A stretch of 64,000 nt of DNA from Glutamicibacter halophytocola (GTDB lineage: Bacteria > Actinomycetota > Actinomycetes > Actinomycetales > Micrococcaceae). The stretch spans positions 1,984,001 to 2,048,000 of the forward strand of contig NZ_CP012750.1 of NCBI RefSeq assembly GCF_001302565.1, read 5' to 3'. Below the pieces are notes generated by a model. The model was not told the origin of the DNA. It saw nothing but the letters and a program-made list of their open reading frames with translations, and ran no database searches. Both the position numbers and the translations under genes were made by a program. This document shows positions 36,100-45,888 of the stretch, one piece after another; positions within the stretch are counted from its first letter, which is position 1; every line of letters starts with the position of its first letter.

Positions 36100-37782
36100 G
36101 TGGCTCATATTGACGTGACTGACATCCAGTATTTCCTCTCCGACGGCACCCAGCTGCTGGGCGGTGTCACCTTTAAGGTTTCCGCAGGAACCAAGACAGC
36201 CTTGATAGGGCCCAACGGCACGGGTAAAACCACGCTGTTCAAAATCATCGCGGGTGACCTCAAGGCCGACGAAGGCTCGATCAACCGCACCGGCTCGCTG
36301 GGGATCATGCGCCAGTTTGTCGGCCAGGTGCGCGACGAGACAACGGTCAAGGAACTCCTGCTTTCCACCGCAGCTCCCGCGCTGGCCAAAGCAGCGGAAA
36401 AGGTGGCCAAGTACGAGGAGCTGATGCTCACCAGCGAGGACGAAAAAGTCCACATGCGCTACGCCGAAGCCATTATCGAATGGGGCGACGCCGGCGGATA
36501 CGAGCTGGAAACCACCTGGGACAAGGTCTGCATGGCAGCTCTCGGCGTGGAATTCGACGCCGCTTCGCATCGCCTGGCCCGAACCTTATCCGGCGGCGAG
36601 CAAAAGCGCCTCGTTCTCGAGGCGCTCTTCGAAGGCAACGATGACCTGCTGCTGCTCGATGAACCGGACAACTATCTTGATGTCCCCGGAAAGCGCTGGC
36701 TCGAAGAGAAGATGCGCAACTCCCCCAAAACGGTGCTGTTCATCAGCCACGACCGTGAACTTCTGAATAATGCCGCGACCCGCATCGTCACCCTGGAACC
36801 AGGGCATGGCGGAGCTACGGCTTGGATCCATGGCGGCTCATTTGGCAGCTATGTTGAAGCCCGGCAAGAACGCAACGAACGCTTCGAGGAACTGCGCAAG
36901 CGCTGGGACGAAGAGCATGCCAAGCTCAAGGAACTGGTCAACATGTACAAGACCAAGGCCGCCTTCCGCTCAGACATGGCCAATCGATACCATGCGGCCA
37001 CCACCCGCTTGGAAAAGTTCTTGGAGGCTGGTCCTCCACAGGCAATTCCGCTGGAACAGAATGTGAATATGCGGCTCAAGGGAGGACGCACAGCCAAACG
37101 CGCCGTGGTGGCGGAAAAGCTTGAACTCACCGACCTGATGAAGCCCTTCTCCGCCGAGATTTGGTTTGGCGACCGGGTGGGGGTTCTGGGCTCCAACGGT
37201 TCTGGCAAGTCCCACTTCCTGCGCTTGCTTGCCAGCGGCGGCAGCGACCCGGAGCGCGAGCACTTGCCAGTTTCGGACATCGTGATCGACAAGGTTGAAC
37301 ACGAGGGCACAGTTAAACTCGGCGCAAGGATCAGACCAGGCTATTTCGCTCAAACCCACACGCGCCCGGACCTTTTTGGCCGGACGCTGCTTGAGATTTT
37401 GCATCGCGGCGATGAGCATCGCTCCGGTTTGCCTCGTGAGGCCGCGGCCGGCGCTTTGGACGGCTACGGGCTGGCGGGACAGTCCGAGCAGAAGTTCGAG
37501 TCGCTCTCCGGTGGACAACAGGCCCGCTTCCAAATTCTCCTGCTGCAGCTCTCCGGGGCGACCTTGCTGCTCCTGGACGAGCCGACCGACAACTTGGACT
37601 TGCACTCCGGCGAAGCCCTTGAACGAGCCATCAATGCATTTGAAGGAACGGTTCTAGCGGTCACCCACGACCGCTGGTTTGCCAAGAGCTTCGACCGGTT
37701 CCTGGTCTTCGGTTCGGACGGCAAGGTCTACGAATCAGCAGAACCGGTATGGGACGAGACCCGCGTAGTGCGCAAGCGCTAG
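36100..37782 (+). CDS. ABC-F family ATPase
   Basis: 560 aa. Two ATP-binding domains without membrane segments: Walker A GPNGTGKTT and GSNGSGKSH, signatures LSGGEQKR and LSGGQQAR, Walker B LLLDEPDNYLD and LLLDEPTDNLD. The linker has the helical, charged composition of ABC-F proteins. These act on ribosomes (antibiotic protection or translation factor); the exact role is uncertain. GTG 36100 follows a TAGGAT -10-like sequence by 6 bases, so it may be leaderless. Confidence 0.92.
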   Translation: MAHIDVTDIQYFLSDGTQLLGGVTFKVSAGTKTALIGPNGTGKTTLFKIIAGDLKADEGSINRTGSLGIMRQFVGQVRDETTVKELLLSTAAPALAKAAEKVAKYEELMLTSEDEKVHMRYAEAIIEWGDAGGYELETTWDKVCMAALGVEFDAASHRLARTLSGGEQKRLVLEALFEGNDDLLLLDEPDNYLDVPGKRWLEEKMRNSPKTVLFISHDRELLNNAATRIVTLEPGHGGATAWIHGGSFGSYVEARQERNERFEELRKRWDEEHAKLKELVNMYKTKAAFRSDMANRYHAATTRLEKFLEAGPPQAIPLEQNVNMRLKGGRTAKRAVVAEKLELTDLMKPFSAEIWFGDRVGVLGSNGSGKSHFLRLLASGGSDPEREHLPVSDIVIDKVEHEGTVKLGARIRPGYFAQTHTRPDLFGRTLLEILHRGDEHRSGLPREAAAGALDGYGLAGQSEQKFESLSGGQQARFQILLLQLSGATLLLLDEPTDNLDLHSGEALERAINAFEGTVLAVTHDRWFAKSFDRFLVFGSDGKVYESAEPVWDETRVVRKR

Positions 37783-37806
37783 GCTACAAGGTCGAGTCAA
37801 AGGCGG

Positions 37807-37863
37807 CCCTGGCCGCCGATCAAGAGCACCAAGGTGTCGTTGATCGGCGGCCAGGGCTTTTTG
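37807..37863 (+). terminator. Terminator of the ABC-F gene
   Basis: A perfect 17-bp stem (CCCTGGCCGCCGATCAA and its complement) with a 16-base loop, followed by CTTTTTGC. Confidence 0.9.
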
Positions 37864-37913
37864 CGCCTCGCTGCAACGCCGGGTGAGTGCACCGCCGGCT
37901 AGTGCACCCACGG

Positions 37914-38258
37914 CTAGTGCTCGGGGTGCAGCACCGAGTGCGGCGCCTGCAGCTGATGCAGCAATTGATGAATTCCCGGGTGCACTAGCCGCCAGCGCCG
38001 GTACTTCCCATCCCGCTCCACTTGAATGACGCCAGCGCGATGAAGCGTCGAAAGGGCCTGGGTGACCGTATTCGGCGACAGGCCGGCCGCTTCAGCCAGC
38101 TGGGTGACAGACGAGCCGGGCGCGGCATGCATCGCTATGAGAAGCCTGATGCGCGTTTCATCAGCGCACAGGGAAAATACCTCAATCCACTCGGGAATCG
38201 TTGCCTGAACCTTTGAGAGCGCCTCGGAACCTATTTTTTCCAGTTCTATCTCAGCCAC
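37914..38258 (-). CDS. ArsR-family regulator, candidate nickel sensor
   Basis: 114 aa winged-helix protein: DETRIRLLIAMHAAPGSSVTQLAEAAGLSPNTVTQALSTLHRAG is the HTH. The C-terminal tail is His-rich (HPGIHQLLHQL, HSVLHPEH), suggesting metal binding as in NmtR-type Ni/Co sensors. It is divergent from the importer that starts at 38376, with a repeat-rich gap between. Nickel as the inducer is inferred from these neighbours and the adjacent urease genes. Confidence 0.8.
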   Translation of the reverse strand: MAEIELEKIGSEALSKVQATIPEWIEVFSLCADETRIRLLIAMHAAPGSSVTQLAEAAGLSPNTVTQALSTLHRAGVIQVERDGKYRRWRLVHPGIHQLLHQLQAPHSVLHPEH

Positions 38259-38299
38259 TGTTCTCCGCTCCTGTTCTGATGGGAAAACATCGGGTCACA

Positions 38300-38340
38300 C
38301 AGACATCTGTCTGAACGAACACATGTATTCTGAGAACATC
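38300..38340. promoter_or_regulatory. Candidate operator between regulator and importer
   Basis: CAGACA-TC-TGTCTG at 38300-38313 is an inverted repeat, and ACATGTATTCTGAGAACAT (38320-38338) is a second imperfect one. They lie in the divergent promoter region. Either may be the ArsR site. Confidence 0.45.
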
Positions 38341-38375
38341 AAGCACCCCACCTTTTCCGAAAGGACCCATGCACC

Positions 38376-39986
38376 GTGCGCCAGCCGATTTCCCGGGCCA
38401 CAGCGATTCTCCTACCCATCGTAATTGTCTGCAGCGGGTGCCAGGTAGCCAGCACGGACGCATCGGTCCATTCCAGCGTAAATTTGCTCACCCCGGCGCT
38501 GCCGTCCACGCTCAATCCGCTGGCGGGTTTTGATAACAACGGCATCGGGAAAATCAATGAATCCCTCTTCACCCTCCAAGGCGAGCCGGATGCCTTGCCT
38601 GGGATCGTGCCGCTGCTCGCACAAGACGAGCCCTCGATTTCCGCAGACGGGCTCATCTGGGACATCACCTTGCGAGAAGGGATCGAATTCAGCGATGGAA
38701 CGCCATTTGACCCGGCTGATGTCGTTGCGAGCTACCGGGCCATCAAGGAGCCGCGCACCGCTTCTCCCCTAGCCGGAACCCTGGAAAACCTCGCGACCGT
38801 GGAGGCTCATGGACCAGATGGCGTCCGCTTCATTCTGCACGAGCCACAGGTGTCCTTCAAGACTTCTCTGCTCATCGGCATCGCCCCGTCCGAAAAAATC
38901 CAGGAGCGGACACCTGTCAGCGAGTCATCGCTGAACCGCGAGCCCATAGGCACCGGCCCCTACGTGCTTGAAAGCTTCGACAGCTCGTCCCTGGTGCTAA
39001 GCGCTAATGAAAACTACCGGGATGGAGCCCCTGCGGTCCGGAAAGTCTCCTACACCGAATCCGCCGACGACAATACACGCACACAAGTGATGGCGGGATC
39101 TGACTACACCGGCACCGTCTTGCCTGCTCGCCTCGCAGCCGGATTTGCGCAGCGCGAGGGCCTTGAGGTGGTGACCGCTACCAGTGCTGACTGGCGTGGC
39201 ATTTCACTGCCTTCCGATCACCCGCTAACCAAGGACCCCAAGGTCCGGCTGGCACTGAACCTTGCGATAGACCGCGACGAGATCGTTGCTGGCGTATTGG
39301 CCGGTGCCGGGCGCCCTGCGTACACGTTCATTCCCCCAGAATACGGAAAGTACTACAATTCGCAGGCCGTTTTCGAGCATGATCCGATGCGCGCCCAGCA
39401 ACTGCTTGATGAAGCCGGGTGGACCGTAGCGGCCGATGGAGTGCGCAGCAAAAACGGAGAACGCGCGGAATTCACCCTGCTCTACAACCCCGGCGATACG
39501 CTCCGCCGGGACTTGTCGCTGGCCCTCGCTGCGCAATTAGAAGCATATGGAATCAAAGTTATTGTTAATCCTGCAACCTTTGATCAGGCGGAACCCCGAG
39601 TGGGCAAGGATGCGATCATGCTTGGCGGTGGCGATACGCCATACGACGTGGATACCCAGCTGTATAAAATGCTGCACTCGAGCTACCCCGATGCCGGCGC
39701 TTACTACGACAATCCAAGCCACTACTCCAACAAGCTGATGGATCAGGCGCTGCATACCGGACGCATCAGCACGGACCCGAAAACCAGAGCCAGCGCCTAC
39801 CAAAAAGTGCAGGAACTCTACATCGAAGATCCCTCCATGCTGCTCATAGCCTTTGTGGATCACAGCTATGTCCAGCGCAGCAACGTCCACCAGCGGTGGA
39901 ACACGACCGGAACACTGCTCGAGCCCCACGAACACGGAACTGCCTGGGGCCCATGGGCGCAAATTGGACAGTGGACCAACAAGTGA
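38376..39986 (+). CDS. Solute-binding lipoprotein of a peptide/nickel ABC importer
   Basis: 536 aa, SBP_bac_5 family. The signal peptide ends in a lipobox (IVCSGC), so it is a lipoprotein. Motifs GIEFSDGTPFDPADVVASYRA and LNLAIDRDEIVAGVLAGAGRPA are typical of Dpp/Nik proteins. GTG start is preceded by AAAGG about 10 bases upstream. It heads a four-gene importer. Ligand is inferred to be a nickel complex because of the urease operon alongside, but a peptide is possible. Confidence 0.86.
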   Translation: MRQPISRATAILLPIVIVCSGCQVASTDASVHSSVNLLTPALPSTLNPLAGFDNNGIGKINESLFTLQGEPDALPGIVPLLAQDEPSISADGLIWDITLREGIEFSDGTPFDPADVVASYRAIKEPRTASPLAGTLENLATVEAHGPDGVRFILHEPQVSFKTSLLIGIAPSEKIQERTPVSESSLNREPIGTGPYVLESFDSSSLVLSANENYRDGAPAVRKVSYTESADDNTRTQVMAGSDYTGTVLPARLAAGFAQREGLEVVTATSADWRGISLPSDHPLTKDPKVRLALNLAIDRDEIVAGVLAGAGRPAYTFIPPEYGKYYNSQAVFEHDPMRAQQLLDEAGWTVAADGVRSKNGERAEFTLLYNPGDTLRRDLSLALAAQLEAYGIKVIVNPATFDQAEPRVGKDAIMLGGGDTPYDVDTQLYKMLHSSYPDAGAYYDNPSHYSNKLMDQALHTGRISTDPKTRASAYQKVQELYIEDPSMLLIAFVDHSYVQRSNVHQRWNTTGTLLEPHEHGTAWGPWAQIGQWTNK

Positions 39987-40969
39987 AAGCGCGCTTCGCA
40001 GCACACCGCTGGAATCTGGTTGGCACGCTGCTGATCCGCCGCATGCTCGTCGCGCTACCGGCAACTGCCGCCCTCACAGCGGTGGTCTTTGCACTGGCCG
40101 GCATTGCGCCATTCAACCCCTTGGCCAGCTACCTCGGTTCAAGCTACGCCCACACCAGCCTGGACCTGCGCGACCAATTGCGCGCGGAACTTGGCTTTGA
40201 CCAATCCTGGCTCCAGGTTTGGACCCATTGGATCTCCCATGCCCTGCAAGGGGATTTTGGAGTCTCCGTAATAGCTGCGCGACCGGTCACGCAGGTGCTG
40301 GCCGAGCGTATTCCCCTGACAGCGCTGCTCACCGCAACAGGACTGCTTACGGCGATCCTGGCTGCCTTGCTCTTGTCCCTCGGCGCCGCCAAATACCGTC
40401 ATGGGATCCTTGACCGTCTCGCCCAAGCTGTCGCCCAGCTCGCTCAGTCTGTACCGGTATTTGTGGTGGCCTTGCTGGCAATCGCAATGATTGCCCTCCC
40501 CCTGGGCTGGCCCACGGGAGGCATCGCAGCAGCTGGCACGAGGCCAACTCCCGGTTCAGTCATGGTCCATCTCATTCTGCCCGCCAGCGTCCTGGCCTTC
40601 AGCTTGCTGCCGTGGCTGCTGCTGAATCTTCGGGCATCGCTAATTGAAGCGCTGGATTCCGATGCGGTTCTCGCAGCCCGCGGCAGAGGAGCATCGCAAA
40701 TACTGCTGAAGGAAGCGCTGCCGCAAGCTTTGCTGCCCTTCATCACCGTCATCGGATCCCGATTAGGAGAGCTCATAACCGGCGCTCTCATCATTGAGAC
40801 GATTTTCGCCTGGCCTGGAATTGCTTCGGCTGTCATCGATTCGGCCATCGCGGGCGACTTTGCCCTGCTAGCGGCCGTGACGGCTTGCTCAGCCCTTGCC
40901 GTATTCGCTGGCAATGCCCTGGCCGACGCAGCATATCTGATCGCTGATGCCCGGGTGGCCCATGCGTAA
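39983..40969 (+). CDS. ABC importer permease, DppB/NikB type
   Basis: About 328 aa. GTG 39983 overlaps the previous stop (GTGA). Six membrane helices are expected; an N-terminal helix LVALPATAALTAVVFALAGIAP starts the pattern. The EAA-like loop GASQILLKEALPQALLPFITVIG contacts the ATPase. It forms the channel with the next gene's permease half. The long frame from 39896 overlaps the binding protein and is rejected. Confidence 0.88.
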   Translation: MKARFAAHRWNLVGTLLIRRMLVALPATAALTAVVFALAGIAPFNPLASYLGSSYAHTSLDLRDQLRAELGFDQSWLQVWTHWISHALQGDFGVSVIAARPVTQVLAERIPLTALLTATGLLTAILAALLLSLGAAKYRHGILDRLAQAVAQLAQSVPVFVVALLAIAMIALPLGWPTGGIAAAGTRPTPGSVMVHLILPASVLAFSLLPWLLLNLRASLIEALDSDAVLAARGRGASQILLKEALPQALLPFITVIGSRLGELITGALIIETIFAWPGIASAVIDSAIAGDFALLAAVTACSALAVFAGNALADAAYLIADARVAHA

Positions 40970-42521
40970 TTTCCGTGTCTCGATGCCGGCCGCTCTGTTG
41001 TGCGCAGGACTGCTCGCCTATGCCTTTCTTGTTCCCGCCCTAAACCCAAACGCGGTTGGCGCTGTGGACCTTTCCGCCGTCTACCAGCGTCCTGGTCCAA
41101 CGCGCATATTCGGCACGGATCAGCTGGGACGCGACTTGTGGGTACGCACTGCTGCCGCGCTGCGGGTTTCCTTGCTAATGGCCCTGGGCTCGGCCACCTT
41201 CGCAACGCTCATGGGAATCATTGCCGCAACGATTGCGGCCACCTCCGGAAAATTCGTGGATGGTGTCATCAGCCGTGCAATTGACGGCCTCAACGCGATT
41301 CCGCACCTGCTTCTATCTGTGGTGATCCTGGCGCTTTGGCCCGGACAGATTTGGGCGATAATCATCTCCATCGGGCTGACCCACTGGACACAGGTGGCCC
41401 GAGTACTGCGCGCCAAGCTGCTCTCAGAACGAGAAAACGGCTATGTCAGGCTCAGCGCAGCGTCCGGGGCCAGTTCGCTGGCCATATGGAGAACCCACCT
41501 TATTCCTGCCATTTTGCCGCAAGCTGGAATCGCCTTCGCACTGCAGGTGCCACACGCGATGTGGCATGAATCAGCCCTGTCTTTCCTTGGCGTGGGGCTT
41601 CCCGCTCAGGCCGCCTCGCTCGGATTGCTTCTAGAGGATGCGCGCAGCGGAATCCTCGCCGGTGCCTGGTGGTTGCTGATTTTCCCGTCCACCGTGCTGA
41701 TCACTGCCTGTTGGGCGGTTGCCCAATTGGCCCAACAAGATCATGGCCGCCGTTCTCCTTCTCGCAGGCGGCCTGGGAAAGCGCTCAAAGCGCACAGCTC
41801 CAGCCCTGAATTTGGGCCAACGCCTACTCAAGGATTCAGCGCTCGCTCAACGGTGCGGGCCGGTGAACAACTACTGGTCAGGCAGGTAGAAATCAGCGCA
41901 GAGCCTGGAACCATCACTGTTCTGATGGGAACTTCCGGAGCAGGCAAAACCCTGTTCCTGCGCTCGATTGCCGGGCTGTTGCCAGATTTGTTGGAGGCAT
42001 CATCGACGGTGGCGCTCAATGGGCGATCAGGCTCCAACGCCAGGACTGGAAAATTCCTGGGCAGCGATCTGGTCTTCATTCCCGGTTCGGCAGCCACGGC
42101 GCTTAATCCGGTGCATACGATTCGCAAGGCTCTCACGCGGGCTTTTCGAGAACATTCGCGACAGGCCTCCGACGGGAACCTTGAGGCCTACTGGCGGCAA
42201 TTTGGATTGGACGCCCACCTCCTGGATCGCTACCCGCATCAGTTGTCGGGCGGACAAGCTCAGCGTGCATTGCTGGCGCTCGGGCTAGCCGGTGATCCAG
42301 CATGCGTTGTGCTCGACGAGCCAACAAGCGCCCTGGATGAGGATACCCGGCTGATCGTTGCGCAGATCCTGCGGAAAACAGCCGATGCGGGCGCCATCGT
42401 TCTAATGGTTACCCACGACTTTGACTTGGCAGAGCAATTGGCCGGAGTCATCCACACCATGGAGGATGGCCAATTGATTTCCACAAAGGTGCCTATCAAC
42501 CACCGGGAGGTCATCACATGA
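40962..42521 (+). CDS. Fusion of DppC/NikC-type permease and DppD/NikD-type ATPase
   Basis: About 519 aa. Residues 1-260 are a permease (loop GASSLAIWRTHLIPAILPQAG). A Ser/Arg/Pro-rich linker of some 40 residues follows. Residues 300-510 are an ABC ATPase with Walker A GTSGAGKT, LSGGQAQR and [11 protein letters not shown]. In most importers these are separate proteins. ATG 40962 overlaps the permease stop by 8 bases, and the gene overlaps the next ATPase as ATGA. No frameshift is visible, so the fusion is real in this sequence. Confidence 0.92.
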   Translation: MRNFRVSMPAALLCAGLLAYAFLVPALNPNAVGAVDLSAVYQRPGPTRIFGTDQLGRDLWVRTAAALRVSLLMALGSATFATLMGIIAATIAATSGKFVDGVISRAIDGLNAIPHLLLSVVILALWPGQIWAIIISIGLTHWTQVARVLRAKLLSERENGYVRLSAASGASSLAIWRTHLIPAILPQAGIAFALQVPHAMWHESALSFLGVGLPAQAASLGLLLEDARSGILAGAWWLLIFPSTVLITACWAVAQLAQQDHGRRSPSRRRPGKALKAHSSSPEFGPTPTQGFSARSTVRAGEQLLVRQVEISAEPGTITVLMGTSGAGKTLFLRSIAGLLPDLLEASSTVALNGRSGSNARTGKFLGSDLVFIPGSAATALNPVHTIRKALTRAFREHSRQASDGNLEAYWRQFGLDAHLLDRYPHQLSGGQAQRALLALGLAGDPACVVLDEPTSALDEDTRLIVAQILRKTADAGAIVLMVTHDFDLAEQLAGVIHTMEDGQLISTKVPINHREVIT

Positions 42522-43204
42522 CCTTGAGAATGGAATCGATAGAGCTGAGTCTGGCAGGGCGCCAGATTCTTCCGCCAACAAGCCTCATAGTTCCTGCGGG
42601 CCACATAATGGGCCTGACTGCTCCTTCGGGGGCGGGCAAGACCAGCTTGCTCTCAATTGCATCACTGTTACAGCGCCCAGATGCGGGCTGCATCATCATC
42701 GACGGGATTCCCATCGCCGCAGAGCTTGCCACGTCGAAAATCCCTGTGGCAGTCCGCAGAAACATCGGCATGCTGCCCCAGAATCCTAGAAATTTTTCGG
42801 ATCCACGACTGACGCTGGCAGAAACAATCACCGCGCCCTTGGCTTTCCGAGATGGCAAATCCCGGCCTGTTCCGCAACGCTATCAAGACCAATTGCTTCG
42901 CTTGACCGATCAGGTGCAACTGTCCAAAACCCTGTTGGGCCGATTTCCGTCCCAAGTTTCTGATGGACAGCTGCAGCGCGCCTTGATGGCCCGGGCCTTG
43001 AGCCTGGATCCAAAGCTTATTCTCTGCGACGAGCCAACTTCTGCCCTGGATCCAACTACTACCAACGCCATATTGAGCGTATTGCGCACCAAGGCGGCCG
43101 AAGGGGCTGCGGTGCTGATCGCTTCCCACGATCGGAATTCGTTGACTCGATACTGCGATGTGGTGCTCCCCCTAGCCGACCTGCATCAAGCTTCTATTTG
43201 CTAG
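42518..43204 (+). CDS. ABC importer ATPase, DppF/NikE type
   Basis: 228 aa. Walker A is [10 protein letters not shown]-loop region [10 protein letters not shown], Walker [13 protein letters not shown] and switch His in IASHDR. The signature reads VSDGQLQRA, where the usual second Gly of LSGGQ is Asp. This may lower one site's activity, as in many asymmetric transporters. ATGA overlap with the preceding gene. The stop overlaps the convergent ureD stop by 4 bases. Confidence 0.88.
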   Translation: MTLRMESIELSLAGRQILPPTSLIVPAGHIMGLTAPSGAGKTSLLSIASLLQRPDAGCIIIDGIPIAAELATSKIPVAVRRNIGMLPQNPRNFSDPRLTLAETITAPLAFRDGKSRPVPQRYQDQLLRLTDQVQLSKTLLGRFPSQVSDGQLQRALMARALSLDPKLILCDEPTSALDPTTTNAILSVLRTKAAEGAAVLIASHDRNSLTRYCDVVLPLADLHQASIC

Positions 43205-44043
43205 TACTTGCGCAATTCAACGGGCGCCTGGGCGCGCAACCGGCCGCGCAATTCATTAACGATGCACGTCAATACGGCGGCAGCCGACTCCGTCGACGTG
43301 CCCAAGGTACGCACCGAAAGACCGGCTGCAGCGGTCATGGAAACCCCCACATGGACCGGTTCGCCTTGTTGCGCCGCTACGGCATAGGCCTGAACGCGCA
43401 AGTCATCAACCAAGGCGGCATCGATGCGGGAATCTACGGCCAAGAGCATCCCGACGTGGCTGAATCCCTGCAAATAGAGCAAGGATTCCACTTCTTGGTC
43501 ATCCGGCTGAACCAGGAGATTATCAAGCACCGCCAAGCAACCGCCGATATGCACTTCGGTCCGCAAGCGGATCCGCTGATATTTGAAGGGCTGGCCATCA
43601 GGGCTCCAGCCCGGAGTGATGATTTCGCATATCACCAAAGAACTGGACTCGTGCATGTGCACGATCGTTTCCTGGCGATAGCTGGCGTCGCGATAGGCAA
43701 TTAATTGATCCGGCAGATACTCCAGCACAGCGTCTTCAGCCAACTCGATGTTCAGCTGTGACTTCGCTTCACCCTGCGGCGTTCGATAGATCTTTGTCGC
43801 AGATTGAGTCGTTAGCAGCAGGCTCGCTGAGGAGCCAACGCCAATGCCTATGCGATACCTGTCCGCGCCGAGGTAGCCGCCACCTGGATTGACTACCGAG
43901 TAGCAAACCTGCGCAGTGCTATCGAGGTAATGCGGGCGAAGCACCCGCAACGCCCCCTGATGATACTGGCGAGTGGCTATATCCTTGCCTGCCCTGCGTT
44001 CAATGTGCAGATCAAGTTCGCCAGTTAGCCGTTGCCCAACCAC
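43201..44043 (-). CDS. ureD: Urease accessory protein UreD
   Basis: About 280 aa. VVNPGGGYLGADRYRI and TTQSATKIYRTPQGEAKSQL are UreD motifs. With UreF and UreG it forms the complex that delivers nickel to apo-urease. GTG 44043 shares its first base with the ureG stop, so translation is coupled. The ATG 44082 start would overlap ureG by 40 bases and is less likely. Last gene of ureABCEFGD. Confidence 0.93.
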   Translation of the reverse strand: MVGQRLTGELDLHIERRAGKDIATRQYHQGALRVLRPHYLDSTAQVCYSVVNPGGGYLGADRYRIGIGVGSSASLLLTTQSATKIYRTPQGEAKSQLNIELAEDAVLEYLPDQLIAYRDASYRQETIVHMHESSSLVICEIITPGWSPDGQPFKYQRIRLRTEVHIGGCLAVLDNLLVQPDDQEVESLLYLQGFSHVGMLLAVDSRIDAALVDDLRVQAYAVAAQQGEPVHVGVSMTAAAGLSVRTLGTSTESAAAVLTCIVNELRGRLRAQAPVELRKY

Positions 44044-44654
44044 TATGCAAGATCCGTCATCAGCACATCGTGCTTGAGCCATGCAATCACTTTCTGCAGG
44101 CCGTCATCGGTCTTCAGGTTCGTGAAGCAAAACGGCTTATCTCCACGGAACTGCTTGGAGTCTGACTCCATAATCGACAAATCTGCGCCAACATAGGGTG
44201 CCAAATCAGTCTTGTTGATAATGAACAGATCAGACTTGATCATTCCTTGCCCGGCCTTGCGCGGGATCTTCTCCCCCTGCGCCACATCGATGATGTAGAT
44301 GGAAAAATCCACCAGCTCGGGCGAGAACGTGGCCGAGAGGTTATCACCACCCGACTCGACAAAAATAACCTGCAAGTCTTCGTGCTTGGCGATGAGGTCT
44401 TCGATTGCCGCTTCGTTCATCGAGGTGTCTTCGCGGATGGCGGTATGGGGGCATCCGCCAGTTTCAATGCCGACAATTCTGTCCAATGGCAGGACCCCAT
44501 TGGCAGCCAAGATCTTGGCATCTTCAATCGTGTAGATGTCATTTGTAATTGCTGCCATGGAAATCTCGCCATCCAAGGCGCGTGTGATCCGCTCAATGAG
44601 CTGGGTCTTGCCGGCTCCTACTGGGCCGCCGATGCCAATGCGAATTGGTTCCAT
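44043..44654 (-). CDS. ureG: Urease accessory GTPase UreG
   Basis: 203 aa, normal length. P-loop [15 protein letters not shown], the nickel-binding CPH in [11 protein letters not shown], and the G4 motif [13 protein letters not shown]. It hydrolyses GTP to drive nickel transfer into urease. Confidence 0.97.
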   Translation of the reverse strand: MEPIRIGIGGPVGAGKTQLIERITRALDGEISMAAITNDIYTIEDAKILAANGVLPLDRIVGIETGGCPHTAIREDTSMNEAAIEDLIAKHEDLQVIFVESGGDNLSATFSPELVDFSIYIIDVAQGEKIPRKAGQGMIKSDLFIINKTDLAPYVGADLSIMESDSKQFRGDKPFCFTNLKTDDGLQKVIAWLKHDVLMTDLA

Positions 44655-44705
44655 TTTAATATTCCTCGAATCAGTTGGGACCGCAGAAACGGCCGGGGTG
44701 AATAA

Positions 44706-45401
44706 TCAGGACATGAACATGCGGGCCCGCTGGTGCTCATGGCGCATCTGCGCTATTTCCAAGCCGGGCGTGGCCACGCCCAGGTCCTGATCATCCAGCG
44801 TGAAAATTTTGGCAACCGCAGCGTTGACAGTCTCGTGCATCTGCCGGATGACACGCTGGCCCGCATCCTGTCCAAGCGGAATGGCGCGGATGGCGTTTTG
44901 AGTCAAGCTTGTCGCGGTGGAAAACAAATAGCTGCTCAGCGCGTCGGCAAGCGGCGCACCGGCGCCGCGTGCAGCCAGGGCATAGGCAATGGCCGGATGC
45001 CCGGTGCCGGTTCCTGCCTGGACGGCTTGCTGATAGCTGCGCAGTGGTGGCACGGGAAAACCGGCCAATGCCACGGCTAGCATTCGGGCACCCATCTTCT
45101 GTGCCGCAATTCGCAGTTGGCGGGGCAAAGCCGACGCATGAATCAGCCGGTCCAGTTCGATAATGCGCTGGTCGTTGTCAGCTTCGAATGCAAGGCGCAG
45201 CAGCAGCCCATCGGTGTAGGTCAACGATTGCTCCAAAAACAGGCGCAGCCAGTGGGCAAAACTCGCTTCGTCATGCACTTGCCCAGTTTCCAAATAGGAT
45301 TCCATCCCGAAAGAATGGCTGAAGGCTCCCGTAGGCAGTGCCGAGTCAGAGAGTTGCAGCAGGGTGAGCAGGTGACCGGAGCTAGTGGGTGTGTTCTGCA
45401 T
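44706..45401 (-). CDS. ureF: Urease accessory protein UreF
   Basis: About 231 aa. LLQLSDSALPTGAFSHSFGMESYLE is the UreF signature (split here only to show the motif core SDSALPTGAF). ATG 45401 (MQNTPTS) overlaps ureE by 20 bases. It is a GTPase-activating partner of UreG in the UreDFG complex. Confidence 0.94.
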   Translation of the reverse strand: MQNTPTSSGHLLTLLQLSDSALPTGAFSHSFGMESYLETGQVHDEASFAHWLRLFLEQSLTYTDGLLLRLAFEADNDQRIIELDRLIHASALPRQLRIAAQKMGARMLAVALAGFPVPPLRSYQQAVQAGTGTGHPAIAYALAARGAGAPLADALSSYLFSTATSLTQNAIRAIPLGQDAGQRVIRQMHETVNAAVAKIFTLDDQDLGVATPGLEIAQMRHEHQRARMFMS

Positions 45402-45855
45402 GTCGGAATGGAACGGGCATGATGCGTTCCTGCCGCTCGTAGCGTGCATGATGATGCTTGAGGAAGTCCTCTACGGTGTGGTCGTACTGCACCACCATCA
45501 CTTCAGCACCATATTCGGATTCGCGGTCAAAAAATTGCGCTTGCAGATGCCGGTTGCCCAACGAGTGGGCAATGAAACCCATATCAAAGATCGACTCCGG
45601 TGCTATGACCAGCACATCCGTGGGCAATACCGACACCGTAATGAGTTCCGAATCGGTAATGAGCAGAATATCGCCGTCGCGCAGGTCCGGTCCCGGCGCT
45701 AAGCGCAGGCCCAATTCCCGTCCATGATCAGTGCTCACCCGTTGGATTCGCTTGACCAGGTCTGCGCTGGGCAGGATCACTTTTTCGTGATGCCGGCCGT
45801 CGAGCAGTCCGCTGCCATCCTCGTGGATATTTCCCACGAGTTTTTCAATAATCAT
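45382..45855 (-). CDS. ureE: Urease nickel chaperone UreE
   Basis: 157 aa. N-terminal peptide-binding domain and C-terminal metal-binding domain with GNRHLQAQFF. The nickel-binding tail contains HHHARYE and HAEHTH, a short His-rich end compared with some orthologues. It receives nickel and passes it to UreG. Confidence 0.94.
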   Translation of the reverse strand: MIIEKLVGNIHEDGSGLLDGRHHEKVILPSADLVKRIQRVSTDHGRELGLRLAPGPDLRDGDILLITDSELITVSVLPTDVLVIAPESIFDMGFIAHSLGNRHLQAQFFDRESEYGAEVMVVQYDHTVEDFLKHHHARYERQERIMPVPFRHAEHTH

Positions 45856-45888
45856 TGTTCTCCTTCACAAAAACTTTTCCCTCAGCGG

